Positions 16,801-24,691 of a stretch of 24,833 nt of DNA are shown piece by piece. Where the stretch lies: contig CAZQIC010000064.1 of NCBI GenBank assembly GCA_964593555.1, positions 1 to 24,833 on the forward strand, in the 5' to 3' direction. Source of the stretch: CAZQIC01 sp964593555 (GTDB taxonomy: Bacteria; Bacteroidota; Bacteroidia; JAFLBG01). The notes under the pieces were generated by a model. That model was given only the letters and a program-made list of their open reading frames with translations, made no database searches and had not been told where the DNA came from. The translations under genes and the position numbers were made by a program. Within the stretch, counting starts at the first letter, position 1; each line of letters starts with the position of its first letter.

Positions 16801-18414
16801 ACAGCGGCTGGAGCAATTAGTTACAACTGGAACACAACAAATACAAATCAAACCATTTCTGTTTCACCAAGTATAACAACAACTTATTCTGTAAATGGTA
16901 TTGATGTAAATGGATGCACAGGCTCAAGCACTGCAACTGTAATTGCGAATGCACTTCCTATTGCTAATGCCGGACTTGATATAAATATTTGTAACGGTTC
17001 TTCTTCGCAACTAAATGCAACAGGTGGGACAAATTATTTATGGACTCCGGCTATTGGATTAAATAATACAAGTGTTGCAAACCCAATTGCAAATTCATCA
17101 GCAACAACCACTTATACAGTAACTGTATCTAACGGTAATGGATGTTCATCAACAGATGATATACTTATTACAATAAATGCATTGCCTATTGCTGATGCAG
17201 GAGTAGATGATACAGTATGCATAGGAATAAACACAACATTACAAGCGACAGGAGGAATAAATTATTCCTGGTCGCCGGCTGGTTCTCTTTCAAATCCTCT
17301 CATAAACAACCCGGTTGCATCACCTTTAACAAACACAAGTTATACAGTAGTTGTTACAGATATAAACGGATGCACAGCAAGTGATAATAAAATTTTATAT
17401 GTAATTAATCTCCCAACAGTAAATGCGGGCTCCGATGTAAGCACTTGTTTTGGGAACAGTATATGGTTAAGTGCTACAGGAGCCTCCACTTACTCGTGGT
17501 CACCTTCAACAGGATTGAGCGCAACAACAATTTCCAATCCTGTTTCAACTTCATCAACCACTATTTCTTATACGGTAACCGGATATGCTTTTGGATGCAG
17601 TAGTGAAGACAATATACTTGTAACTGTAAATGCGCTTCCGGTAGTTTCATTTACGGCAGATAACACATCAGGCTGCGAATCAGTTTGTGTTGAACTGTTG
17701 AACACTACTATAAATACGCTTACAGCACTTTGGACTTTTGGTGATGGGAATAGCTCCCAAAATGCGCACACAACTAATTGCTATTATAATACCGGCTCAT
17801 ACAACGTATCATTGACAATTACTGATGCCAATGGATGCAGCAATACATTAACCCAGCCTTCCCTCATTACAGTTTATCCAAAGCCTGTTGCAAATTTCAC
17901 AATGAACCCCGGAGTTGCTTCGATAAATACTCCTGTAAATTTTATTGACCTATCCACAAATGCCAATTCATGGCAATGGGATTTCGGTGACCAGCCGGGA
18001 AAAAATTCACAACTGCAAAATCCTATAATGAATTTTGGAGACAGTGGAAACTACAATATAAGACTTATTGTATCCAATGAATTCGGATGCAGGGATACAA
18101 CAACACGCATGTTATACATTATGCCCGAATACACTTTTTTCACACCCAATACTTTTACTCCCGACGGAAATGACCTTAATGATGTTTTTTACCCAATGAG
18201 TGTTGGAATAGATGCAGCCAATTATCATTTCTGGATCTATGATCGTTGGGGAACTTTAATATGGCAGACAACAACTCCGGGAGAAGGATGGAATGGAAAA
18301 GCTCTAAACGGAAATCAGGTTGCACAAATAGATACTTACGTATGGAAGATCGCACTCAAGGATATTTTCGGAGTAAAGCACTCATATATTGGAAGTATTA
18401 ACCTGGTTAAGTAG
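13813..18414 (+). CDS. Giant surface protein: SBBP propeller, Ig-like repeats, PKD, T9SS type B (gliding-associated) C-terminus
   Basis: 1533 aa. The start is TTG at 13813: an in-frame TAA lies at 13801-13803, and the first ATG is at residue 38, after the signal peptide (FFKNLYVNVLAFSLLLSSIANG, about 6-27), so TTG is the only good choice. Residues 38-270 (GMQFIENRGQI...) form the N-terminal domain usually found before SBBP repeats (DUF7948-like). About 273-730 is a seven-blade SBBP beta-propeller marked by NFPxTxGAFQ and WSTYYGG motifs. A PKD-like segment (about 732-830) follows, then six Ig-like repeats of 71-76 aa (831-1275), each with ICxG and a GC pair, and two PKD domains (about 1276-1436; WTFGDG, WDFGD). 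The last 97 residues (FFTPNTFTPDGNDLNDVF, FWIYDRWGTLIW) are the type B sorting domain exported by T9SS. Probable cell-surface adhesin or structural protein. Confidence 0.93.
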   Translation: MDSTLFFKNLYVNVLAFSLLLSSIANGSVTNNLRGNGMQFIENRGQIIDMNNQPRTDILYTGDGNGMKVYLRKTGISYVINKIEGIDEQKEETEETRASKSAPFTSESEKSAAAPLKGCRVDLDLVESNTNATVIPSQQVEGYFNYYLGHCPGGLTNVQAFNKIVYENIYNNIDIAWFGGNDKGLKYDIIVKPGGNPNEIKLKYSGTEKIQLGNGKLKMEFLFGTVAECMPRVYQNIDGKLIEVQSSYILNGTTVSFEIAEYNTNYTLIIDPWVTYYGGSMTEYTNCIATDGNGNVLLTGLTFSTNFPISTGAFQLANGGIIDMMIVKFDFNGRRVWSTYYGGDDFDRPGGIATDGLNAVLLTGYTTSTNFPLTTGAFQNTLVGGSDAFITKLDANGALIWSTLYGGNDSGEHGTSIVTDAAGNIGVTGYTGSRNFPVTPGAFQNIYGGNFYDAFILKFSPGGNRLWATFYGGSFPDIGNGIACDAANNLVCVGTTNSANFPISTGTFQSSYGGGTMPLAQGDAFVIKFDPNGSRLWGTFLGGSSDEFGGSVAIDSNNDIIVGGGTRSASFPVTVGAAKPAYIGGGYDIFITKFNSNGASLWSTFYGSPVFDMFGYCAVDKHNNVFITWEGEDVDPLLRPTCAYQKTFGGGPTYGVEDQVISKFDKNGNYLCDTYLGGASEEDIDGNRGGLACYNGYIFTAMNVLGSAFPVTPGAFQSSYGGSWDCGIARLCGMSCGDTSTFNNATITSTQTGTGCYNIAMDFNQTYSPCDTANIFYQWNFTGATIASSSSKNPTNIIYPTIGSYPVSLKIITDCDTVLTSTIVTLTVSPTTISVSSNTTICSGNTTALSVNGATSYAWSPAIGLNSSNSAVVNASPNSTTTYTVSGIAPNGCNYSLPVTVNVNTKPSIQISGNNAVCLGALANLSASGATNYSWNTGATSTAIQIAPTTNNIYSVIGTDANGCTSITSATVSVHSLPIVTIIGSSPICVGSTTILTAAGAISYNWNTTNTNQTISVSPSITTTYSVNGIDVNGCTGSSTATVIANALPIANAGLDINICNGSSSQLNATGGTNYLWTPAIGLNNTSVANPIANSSATTTYTVTVSNGNGCSSTDDILITINALPIADAGVDDTVCIGINTTLQATGGINYSWSPAGSLSNPLINNPVASPLTNTSYTVVVTDINGCTASDNKILYVINLPTVNAGSDVSTCFGNSIWLSATGASTYSWSPSTGLSATTISNPVSTSSTTISYTVTGYAFGCSSEDNILVTVNALPVVSFTADNTSGCESVCVELLNTTINTLTALWTFGDGNSSQNAHTTNCYYNTGSYNVSLTITDANGCSNTLTQPSLITVYPKPVANFTMNPGVASINTPVNFIDLSTNANSWQWDFGDQPGKNSQLQNPIMNFGDSGNYNIRLIVSNEFGCRDTTTRMLYIMPEYTFFTPNTFTPDGNDLNDVFYPMSVGIDAANYHFWIYDRWGTLIWQTTTPGEGWNGKALNGNQVAQIDTYVWKIALKDIFGVKHSYIGSINLVK
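14731..15957 (+). repeat. Seven SBBP propeller blades, period about 195-210 nt
   Basis: The FPxTxGAFQ marker, or its remnant, begins at 14731, 14923, 15118, 15313, 15523, about 15730 and 15937, giving spacings of 192, 195, 195, 210 and about 207 nt. The sixth copy is degenerate (PTCAYQKTFGG). Divergence between copies is high enough that they should be stable against recombination. Confidence 0.8.
16303..17640 (+). repeat. Six tandem Ig-like repeats, period 213-228 nt
   Basis: The Gly-Cys marker (xGC, mostly NGC) begins at 16483, 16696, 16909, 17137, 17365 and 17590, spacings of 213, 213, 228, 228 and 225 nt. Each unit has an N-terminal Cys (ICSG, VCLG, ICVG, ICNG, VCIG, TCFG) and a central W (YAWSP, YSWNT, YNWNT, YLWTP, YSWSP, YSWSP). 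Repeats 4 to 6 resemble each other most. Confidence 0.8.
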
Positions 18415-18830
18415 TAATTCAAGAACATAGGTATTACATCTCATGAAACAATAATTACCGGGAGCTTCTCACACGACTCAGGCTCAATTTATTCTACGGA
18501 CTCAAAAACTGACTCAAACACAAAATCCGCGGTGGGCGAAACCTTTCAAATTGTTCACACAACGTTTCCTATTAATATTTGAACAGGTAATTTATTTTTA
18601 ATTTTTATTGTGATACAATTTGGATAAGAGCACGAAAACGTTGCATTTTCAAAAGCTATTTTAATATATGATTGAAAAAATAAATACAAAAAATATTCAC
18701 CCCATACAAGATAATATTCATGGAATTAAAACTTTTGAATAAGTAAGAAATGGATACTATTATTTTTCTTAATTATTGCTTATGGCCTTACTTTGTTTCA
18801 TAAATAAAAACATAATTAAAAAAAATAAAC
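18415..18830. other. 416-nt AT-rich spacer without a gene
   Basis: I find no supportable ORF, RNA or terminator hairpin here. GACTCA occurs three times within 42 nt (18475, 18499, 18511). A near-consensus -7 box TTACTTTG lies about 38 nt before the ATG at 18831, without a clear TTG at the right distance, so the promoter of the next gene is uncertain. Confidence 0.5.
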
Positions 18831-20591
18831 ATGAAAACAAGATTACTTAAATGCTTAGTGGGAGCAAGCCTTCTTTTTACAATGGGCTCTTCCTATGCAC
18901 AAACTACAGTCTCAATAACGGCTGCAGGAGATTCCAGCTGGAATCAGGGAAATTGTCCTACTCCGGCAATTGTAGATTTTTACGCATACGGATCAGCGAC
19001 AGGCTATTTAGCTACAGATTCTATTGATGTTCAGTACTTTTTTGGTGATGGCGCTTCCGCCACCGAAAGAGTTCCTATTTGGACGAACTCATATTACAGC
19101 TGGATGCAACATACTTACACAGCTCCCGGCCTTTATACTTATATGGCCATAGCAACAGGACCTGATGGCAAAGCTGATACATTGGTGCGTACTCCGGGTG
19201 TTGCAGTTACTGACACCTGCGGAAACATAAATGGAAAACTATACATTGATAACAACTCGAATTGCGTGTTCGACCAGGGAACAGATTCTGTTCTAAAATA
19301 TTTTCCTCTTACACTTTCACAAAGCGGAAGTATTTTACATTATGGCTGGTCTGATGCAAATGGTGATTATGTTTTTAGTGCTCCATCAGGATTCCAATAT
19401 TCACTTAGTATTGTAAATACTGTTTCTGCCGGATATATATATGCATGCCCATCTAGTGGAATATTAACATTTACCGCAACATCAAACAGCACAAACGATC
19501 TTGCGCTTCAATGTAACACTACTGGATTCGATCTTGAAACAACTATAAGCGGATGGAGATTCAGACCTCGTATGAACAGTACAGTTTGGGTTCATGCAAG
19601 CAATTTCAGCTGCAACCCTACTAATGCTACTTTAACAGTTACGCTTGATCCTAAATTAACATACGTAAGTTCAACAATAGCACCATCAAACGTTACAGGT
19701 AATGTAATTACATGGAACCTGAATTCATTTTCACATTCCTATTCATACTGGAATGGAAATGGTTTTTATTCTCAACTAACTGTACTTACTGACAGCACTG
19801 CAAATATTGGTGATTCACTTTGCGTTGCATCAAGCATTACACCAACTACTGGAGATTTAAACATCAACAATAATACTTCAACATATTGTGGCGAAGTAAG
19901 CAACTCTTACGACCCAAATGAGAAAGAGGTATCTCCAAAAGGGTTAGGTATAAACGGGAACGTTGCACCAAACGCTGATTTTACATATACTATCCATTTC
20001 CAAAATACAGGAAATGATGTGGCTTACAACGTAGCAATTACTGATGCTATTGACAACGATCTAGATGTAAATTCATTAAGGGTAATTTCTTCGAGCCACA
20101 GCATGCAGACAAGATTACTTACCGGCAATGTAATGAAGTTCAGTTTCGAGAACATTATGCTTGCAGACAGCGGATCGAATATGCTAGGAAGTATGGGTTA
20201 CGTTACTTACAAAGTAAAAGCAAAAACAGGATTAGCGAACGGAACACAAATTAACAACACTGCTAATATTTATTTTGACTACAACGCAGCTATTGTTACC
20301 AACACAACGTTGAATACAATTAGCATGGCACTGGGCGTTAAAGAAGAGAAAACAGAAAACGTTTATCATGTTTTCCCTAACCCTGCTAATGCAGAACTGA
20401 ATATTAACTTCGGCAAAAATTTCAACGGATCTGTTTCTATCGTTGATATGTTAGGCAAAGAAGTAATGGTAAAAACTGTTGACGGACAATTGAACACAAC
20501 CATCAACACATCAACACTTGAAAAAGGAGTTTACTTCATTCGTATAAACAATGAAATGAATACTGCTCAGAGAGTGATAGTGATACATTAA
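18831..20591 (+). CDS. Secreted PKD/SdrD-like/DUF11-like protein with T9SS type A sorting domain
   Basis: 586 aa. The signal peptide MKTRLLKCLVGASLLFTMGSSYAQ has a cleavage site near residue 23-24. Residues about 40-127 resemble a PKD domain (VQYFFGDG ... YTAPGLYTYMAIATG). Residues 129-195 (GNINGKLYIDNNSNCVFDQG, SDANGDYVFSAPSG) look like an SdrD-B/CNA-B-type extension with a Ca-binding-like acidic loop. Residues about 365-500 (SYDPNEKEVSPKG, NADFTYTIHFQNTGNDVAYNV, INNTANIYFDYNAAIVTNT) match the domain (DUF7619/DUF11-like) common in Bacteroidota secreted proteins. The C-terminus, VFPNPANAELNINFG through GVYFIRINNE (about 512-586), is a classical type A T9SS sorting signal. The likely location is the outer surface or medium, with a structural or adhesive role. 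A strong terminator follows the stop. Confidence 0.9.
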   Translation: MKTRLLKCLVGASLLFTMGSSYAQTTVSITAAGDSSWNQGNCPTPAIVDFYAYGSATGYLATDSIDVQYFFGDGASATERVPIWTNSYYSWMQHTYTAPGLYTYMAIATGPDGKADTLVRTPGVAVTDTCGNINGKLYIDNNSNCVFDQGTDSVLKYFPLTLSQSGSILHYGWSDANGDYVFSAPSGFQYSLSIVNTVSAGYIYACPSSGILTFTATSNSTNDLALQCNTTGFDLETTISGWRFRPRMNSTVWVHASNFSCNPTNATLTVTLDPKLTYVSSTIAPSNVTGNVITWNLNSFSHSYSYWNGNGFYSQLTVLTDSTANIGDSLCVASSITPTTGDLNINNNTSTYCGEVSNSYDPNEKEVSPKGLGINGNVAPNADFTYTIHFQNTGNDVAYNVAITDAIDNDLDVNSLRVISSSHSMQTRLLTGNVMKFSFENIMLADSGSNMLGSMGYVTYKVKAKTGLANGTQINNTANIYFDYNAAIVTNTTLNTISMALGVKEEKTENVYHVFPNPANAELNINFGKNFNGSVSIVDMLGKEVMVKTVDGQLNTTINTSTLEKGVYFIRINNEMNTAQRVIVIH

Positions 20592-20613
20592 TTTTTTACT
20601 GAACACCAATGCT

Positions 20614-20659
20614 CCGAAGGGGTGCGGCATATTAAATGCTGCACCCTTTCGGTTTTTTT
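20614..20659 (+). terminator. Intrinsic terminator after the T9SS cargo gene
   Basis: CCGAAGGGGTGC (20614-20625) pairs with GCACCCTTTCGG (20641-20652) with one G.T wobble, and seven T follow at once. It begins 22 nt after the stop codon at 20591. On the minus strand the stem is followed by GAGCATTGG rather than a T-run, so it mainly serves the plus-strand gene. Confidence 0.85.
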
Positions 20660-20675
20660 AAACATGTTACAGAAA

Positions 20676-22727
20676 CTAAATCCGGATACCAATAATACAA
20701 ACATCATCTACCTGCTCTAAATCTCCTTTCCAGTTGATGAATTCTTTATTCAGCCTTTTCTTTTGATCGGGCATTGGCAAACTTGCAATTGAAATCAATA
20801 ACTCCTTTAATTGCTTGTACATAAATTTCTTTCCCCTAGGTCCGCCAAACTGATCAGGCATTCCATCCGTTATCGCATACACCATATCTCCTTTTTTCAA
20901 TAACACTGTGTGCTGTGTAAAGGACATATTATCCCTATCATGTCTACCTACCGGCATTTTATCTGGTGCAAATTCAATAAGTGCTGCGACAGGCTCAGCA
21001 CTTTGTTTATTATTTCTCACTATCCAGATCGGATTGTTCGCAGCGGAATAAATCAATTGATTATTATTAAAATCAAAACTCATTAAACTGCAATCCATTC
21101 CATCTTTACCGCCTTCAGCGCTTCCATCTTTTTTTAATCTTTCAATAATTTTTGTACGTGTATAATTTAGAATTTCACTTGGCTCTGTCAATTGTTTTTC
21201 TTCAACAGACTTTTCAAGACATGAAATATTCAGGATACTCATAATAGCTCCCGGAACCCCATGCCCTGTGCTATCAGCAGTAACAATTGCGAATTGATTA
21301 TTACTTAATTTAGAAGCCCAGTAAAAATCTCCGCTTACCACATCTTTTGGCCGGAAGAAAACAAAATACTCCTTTAAATTTTCACTCAGCAAATGTTCCG
21401 TGGCAAGAAAACTTCGTTGGATGCGTTCCGCATAATTTATACTATCCGAAATTTCTTTTTGTTTTTCATCAACTATTCTCTTTTGTTTTTCAACCAATTC
21501 CTTTTGGGCAAGAATTATTTTATTTTGTTTCTGGTTCCGCCGAAGACTGCGCAATATTACAATTGCTAATATTAATACAATAACCAATCCCCCGGAAACA
21601 GAAGCAATAACAATTCGCTGTTTTTGTTTTTCCTGTTCTACAATTACATCTTTCTTTTCCTGCTCCAATTTAATTTCCTGTTCCTTTCTTTCAAACGCAA
21701 AATTCATCTCTAGCCGTACACTCTTTCGTATATTTTCTTCGCTAATCAAACTATCCCTGTACACAATATATAACCTTTGGTGTTCGTATGCATCCTTCCA
21801 ATTTCCAGAAACCCTATCAACATCTGACAAAGAAAAATAACTATCCTTAATGCCTTCCTTATAGCCAATGCTCTTAGAAACTAAAAGTGCGTCAGTAAAA
21901 TATTTTTTCGCATCCTGATTTTTTTTCATGCGAACATTTACCAAGCCTATGCTTAAATACGATCTTGCGATGCCTTGTTTATCTCCAATTTCTTCTCTAA
22001 TCTTTAAGGCCTTCAAATATTCCCGGAATGCTTTTTCATAGTAATCTAACTGCTCATTTGCCGGCGCATTTTGTCCCTGTATGTAATATATTTTACCAAT
22101 ATTATTAATGTTAACTGCCGCCCAATTTTTATTTCCTTCTTCTTCATTTATTTTGAGTGCATTGAGATATTGTACCAGTGCATTTTCATAATCACCACGC
22201 TCCTGGTACACTTCACCAATATTACTAAGTGACCCGGCAGCACTTTGCCTATCTCCAATCTCTTCCCGTATTTTTAGTGCCCTCTTATAATAGTCCAGTG
22301 CTCCTTCATAATTTTCCTGATTGAAATAAATAAGACCAATGAGATTAAAGGAGCGGGCAATTCCTTTTTTATAATTAATCTCTTCATTTATTTTTAAGGC
22401 CTTAAACGTTAACCCAAGCGCCCCGGGATATTCTCCTTGTTTCCAATAAATAAGCGCAAGATTAATAAAAGCTGTAGCCTCGCCTTTTTTAAAATTTATT
22501 TTATTCGCTAAGGCTCTTCCCTCTTGCGCAAGGGTCATTGCTTTTTTATAATCCCCTCTTTGCCATATTTTATCCGACAAACTATTTAATGTATTTACTT
22601 TGAAAGTGTCTTCCGGCGCGTTTTGTAATAAATTGGAAAGGGAATCTATTTCACTTTGTTGCGAGAAAGATGCGGCATGAGAAGTACATAGAAAGGCTAA
22701 AAGAAAAATATATTTTATTTTGATCAT
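20676..22727 (-). CDS. TPR sensor with transmembrane segment and cytoplasmic SpoIIE-type PP2C phosphatase
   Basis: 683 aa. A signal peptide (MIKIKYIFLLAFLCTSHAASFSQ) precedes about seven TPR units (residues about 45-315; recurring ALKIxEEIGDKxGxA and NIGxxYxxxGxYxxAL), which would lie in the periplasm. A coiled-coil stretch rich in E, K and Q (335-371) leads to one membrane helix (about 373-394), then a second charged coiled coil (396-430) and a SpoIIE phosphatase domain (about 432-683). Its metal-binding aspartates are in place: SGDFYW (465-470), TADSTGHG (483-490), DGMDCSL (542-548), TDGMPDQFGG (620-629) and VDDV (673-676). The domain dephosphorylates Ser/Thr-phosphorylated partners such as anti-anti-sigma proteins; no partner is in the window. 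It starts 41 nt after the frameshifted exported-protein gene on the same strand. Confidence 0.92.
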   Translation of the reverse strand: MIKIKYIFLLAFLCTSHAASFSQQSEIDSLSNLLQNAPEDTFKVNTLNSLSDKIWQRGDYKKAMTLAQEGRALANKINFKKGEATAFINLALIYWKQGEYPGALGLTFKALKINEEINYKKGIARSFNLIGLIYFNQENYEGALDYYKRALKIREEIGDRQSAAGSLSNIGEVYQERGDYENALVQYLNALKINEEEGNKNWAAVNINNIGKIYYIQGQNAPANEQLDYYEKAFREYLKALKIREEIGDKQGIARSYLSIGLVNVRMKKNQDAKKYFTDALLVSKSIGYKEGIKDSYFSLSDVDRVSGNWKDAYEHQRLYIVYRDSLISEENIRKSVRLEMNFAFERKEQEIKLEQEKKDVIVEQEKQKQRIVIASVSGGLVIVLILAIVILRSLRRNQKQNKIILAQKELVEKQKRIVDEKQKEISDSINYAERIQRSFLATEHLLSENLKEYFVFFRPKDVVSGDFYWASKLSNNQFAIVTADSTGHGVPGAIMSILNISCLEKSVEEKQLTEPSEILNYTRTKIIERLKKDGSAEGGKDGMDCSLMSFDFNNNQLIYSAANNPIWIVRNNKQSAEPVAALIEFAPDKMPVGRHDRDNMSFTQHTVLLKKGDMVYAITDGMPDQFGGPRGKKFMYKQLKELLISIASLPMPDQKKRLNKEFINWKGDLEQVDDVCIIGIRI

Positions 22728-22768
22728 TAAAATTTCTACTTAGAACAAATTCGAACTCCCCAAGAGTA

Positions 22769-23501
22769 TCATTCTTTGTTTAGGATTTTTTCAAAATCAG
22801 TCTTGTCAAATCTAAACTCCGCTTGCTTTTGAGTAGTGCAATAATTCACTATCATTTCGTAATTTTTAGCTTTATCAGCTGGCACAAACATTTGGTACAT
22901 CTTATCATTATATGATCCATAAGTATTCTCAAACACAGCCATTTTTGTAATAGGATCGACAATATGTATTATAGTTTCAGAAGAGCCTCTGTCATAAAGA
23001 TTTGCAGTTTTCAATTTATATCTATTATTGGTTTCTTTATTCACAGAGATTAAAGGAACCGGAATGACCACGTCTTCCATAAGCCAATAAACATATGCAC
23101 TATCGTTTATTATTTGTCTTCCTGCATACCCCCAATCAGAGGGAGCGTAGAGATAATAGCTGTCTTTATATCTATATTAATGGCAGCCAATTCTGTGGCA
23201 AATCGTAAGTCTTTACCTTTTTGAAACTATTTATGCGCTTAACTGAATCGTGATTAGCTGCCCAACTTGCTTGCTCATTCTTACTGAATTTAAAATCCAT
23301 GAGTCTTTCGTAAGACTTCGAATCTCTGTTTTTATCGATATAAATAGCATGATATGAATTATTTTTTATTTCTCTCAGAATAAATACTGTATCAGACTTT
23401 TGGAAAAAATTTGATGGCTCATTAACCAAATAGCCTTTAGTAATTAGTCTGTCGGAACAAAAACCAACAGCGACAAGTAAAACAAATATTGGTCGTATCA
23501 T
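22769..23501 (-). pseudogene. Exported protein gene of unknown function with a one-base frameshift near 23176
   Basis: Two minus-strand frames belong to one gene. The first (23501 to 23172, 109 codons) begins MIRPIFVLLVAVGFC, a signal or lipoprotein-type leader (the box VGFC is poor because of Phe at -1), and ends ...YDLPQNWLPLI, then stop. The second frame is open from 23176 down to 22769, and its first 32 codons, upstream of the ATG at 23080, read YRYKDSYYLYAPSDWG..., which continues the protein sense naturally across the stop. Loss of one base in TTAATATAGATA (about 23168-23179) restores a product of about 243 aa. I do not recognise the family beyond a general likeness to Bacteroidota periplasmic proteins of the 'LPxxYLYxPSDWG' type. 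The window cannot tell decay from a sequencing error. It lies between pdhB and the SpoIIE gene. Confidence 0.75.
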
Positions 23502-23540
23502 CTTAGATGATCTTTGTGGAACTCTTCACTAAAAAACTCT

Positions 23541-23561
23541 GAACTAAGAACCAAGAACAAC
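23541..23561. repeat. 7-nt-period GAAC tandem in the pdhB-downstream spacer
   Basis: GAACTAA, GAACCAA and GAACAAC follow one another at 23541, 23548 and 23555, just outside the pdhB stop, with a further GAAC at 23519. Low-complexity strings of this sort are, from memory, frequent in intergenic DNA of Bacteroidota. No function is evident. Confidence 0.5.
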
Positions 23562-24541
23562 TACCCTTTATACAAAACTTCCTTAACCATTTTCACCACG
23601 CGTGATACATTTGGCAATGAAGCTTCAATTAAAGTAGGTGCGTAAGGCAACGGAACATCGGCGCTGGTTACCCTTCTTACAGGCGCATCAAGATAATCGA
23701 ATGCATTTTTCTGAACATTAAATGCAACTTCCGAAGATATACTTGCCAATGGCCATGCCTCTTCAACAACCACCAGGCGGTTGGTTTTTTTAACTGAAGT
23801 TATAATTGTTTCGTAATCGATAGGGCGAACACTGCGCAAATCAATAATCTCTACACTGATTCCTTCTTTCGCTAATTCATCGGCGGCAGCAAACACTACT
23901 TTTAATATTTTTCCGAATGTAACTATGGTTACATCTGTTCCTTGTCTTTTAACATCGGCAACACCAATTGGCAATAAATATTCTCCTTCAGGCACTTCAC
24001 CTTTATCTCCATACATCTGCTCACTCTCCATAAAAATTACAGGGTCGTTATCACGTATGGCAGACTTCAATAAACCTTTTGCATCATAAGGATTTGCAGG
24101 CACCACTACTTTTAATCCCGGGCAGTTCGCATACCAGTTCTCAAATGCCTGTGAATGCTGCGAACTCAACATACCTGCTGAAGCTGTTGGCCCTCTGAAA
24201 ACAATAGGTACTGTAAATTGTCCACCCGACATAGACATCATTTTTGCAGCCGAGTTTATTACCTGGTCAATAGCGACCAATGAAAAATTAAATGTCATGA
24301 ATTCAATAACAGGCCTTAAACCGTTCATGGCCGCCCCTACTCCAATACCAGCGAAACCAAGTTCCGCAATAGGAGTATCAATTACACGCCTTGCTCCAAA
24401 TTCCGCAAGCATACCCTGGCTCACTTTATAGGCGCCATTGTATTCGGCCACTTCTTCACCCATTAAAAACACTTTTTCATCCCTACGCATTTCTTCACTA
24501 AGGGCTTCTCTGAGTGCCTCACGAAATTGAATTGTTCTCAT
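23561..24541 (-). CDS. pdhB: Pyruvate dehydrogenase E1 component, beta subunit
   Basis: 326 aa, the normal length of the beta chain of alpha2beta2-type E1. With the alpha subunit it decarboxylates pyruvate using thiamine diphosphate and passes the acetyl group to the E2 lipoyl domain, making acetyl-CoA in the cytoplasm. Family marks in order: MRTIQFREALREALSEEMRRD, FLMGEEVAEYNGAYKVSQGM, then DTPIAELGFAGIGVGAAMNGLRPV with the ThDP-contacting Glu, FNFSLVAIDQVINSAAKM, RGPTASAGMLSSQHSQAFENW, PGLKVVVPANPYDAKGLL, DLRSVRPIDYETI, EEAWPLASI and the C-terminal DVPLPYAP. The ATG at 24541 starts exactly at the family N-terminus. No alpha-subunit, E2 or E3 gene is in the window, so pdhA may be elsewhere. 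Branched-chain 2-oxoacid E1 beta is a close alternative, but the pattern fits pyruvate better. Confidence 0.93.
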   Translation of the reverse strand: MRTIQFREALREALSEEMRRDEKVFLMGEEVAEYNGAYKVSQGMLAEFGARRVIDTPIAELGFAGIGVGAAMNGLRPVIEFMTFNFSLVAIDQVINSAAKMMSMSGGQFTVPIVFRGPTASAGMLSSQHSQAFENWYANCPGLKVVVPANPYDAKGLLKSAIRDNDPVIFMESEQMYGDKGEVPEGEYLLPIGVADVKRQGTDVTIVTFGKILKVVFAAADELAKEGISVEIIDLRSVRPIDYETIITSVKKTNRLVVVEEAWPLASISSEVAFNVQKNAFDYLDAPVRRVTSADVPLPYAPTLIEASLPNVSRVVKMVKEVLYKG

Positions 24542-24563
24542 GTTCTTTCAATTAAAAGGAAGG

Positions 24564-24571
24564 CAAAAATA
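24564..24571 (-). promoter_or_regulatory. Candidate -7 box of pdhB
   Basis: On the minus strand TATTTTTG fits TAnnTTTG exactly, 22 nt before the pdhB ATG. No TTG is found 17-23 nt upstream, so only half of the expected promoter is present. Confidence 0.4.
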
Positions 24572-24673
24572 CTAATTTTTAGCCATTAAGTATGGCGCTT
24601 GATCTTTAATATTTGAACTAATTTGATCTGTCATTTTTTTAAGATTGGTATATATTTGAGATCAGTACAATCA

Positions 24674-24681
24674 TACTTTTG
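24674..24681 (+). promoter_or_regulatory. Candidate -7 box of the right-edge gene
   Basis: TACTTTTG matches TAnnTTTG exactly but ends only 10 nt before the ATG at 24692, so transcription would leave a leader of a few nucleotides. The nearest TTG elements are 15 and 25 nt upstream, neither ideal. Confidence 0.35.
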
Positions 24682-24691
24682 TAAAAAGGCA

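Noticed and set aside
14731..17640. A CRISPR-like or satellite array because of regular spacing
   Set aside because: The period (about 195-228 nt) is a multiple of three, varies by codons, and corresponds to protein modules (SBBP blades, Ig-like units), not DNA repeats with spacers.
18475..18516. Three GACTCA words as an operator
   Set aside because: Spacing is irregular (24 and 12 nt), they lie more than 300 nt from the next start, and six-base words in a 416-nt spacer can arise by chance.
22769..23080. A separate 103-codon gene starting at ATG 23080
   Set aside because: The frame stays open for 32 more codons upstream with clear protein sense, and the ATG has no leader or spacing of its own, so it is treated as the 3' part of a frameshifted gene.
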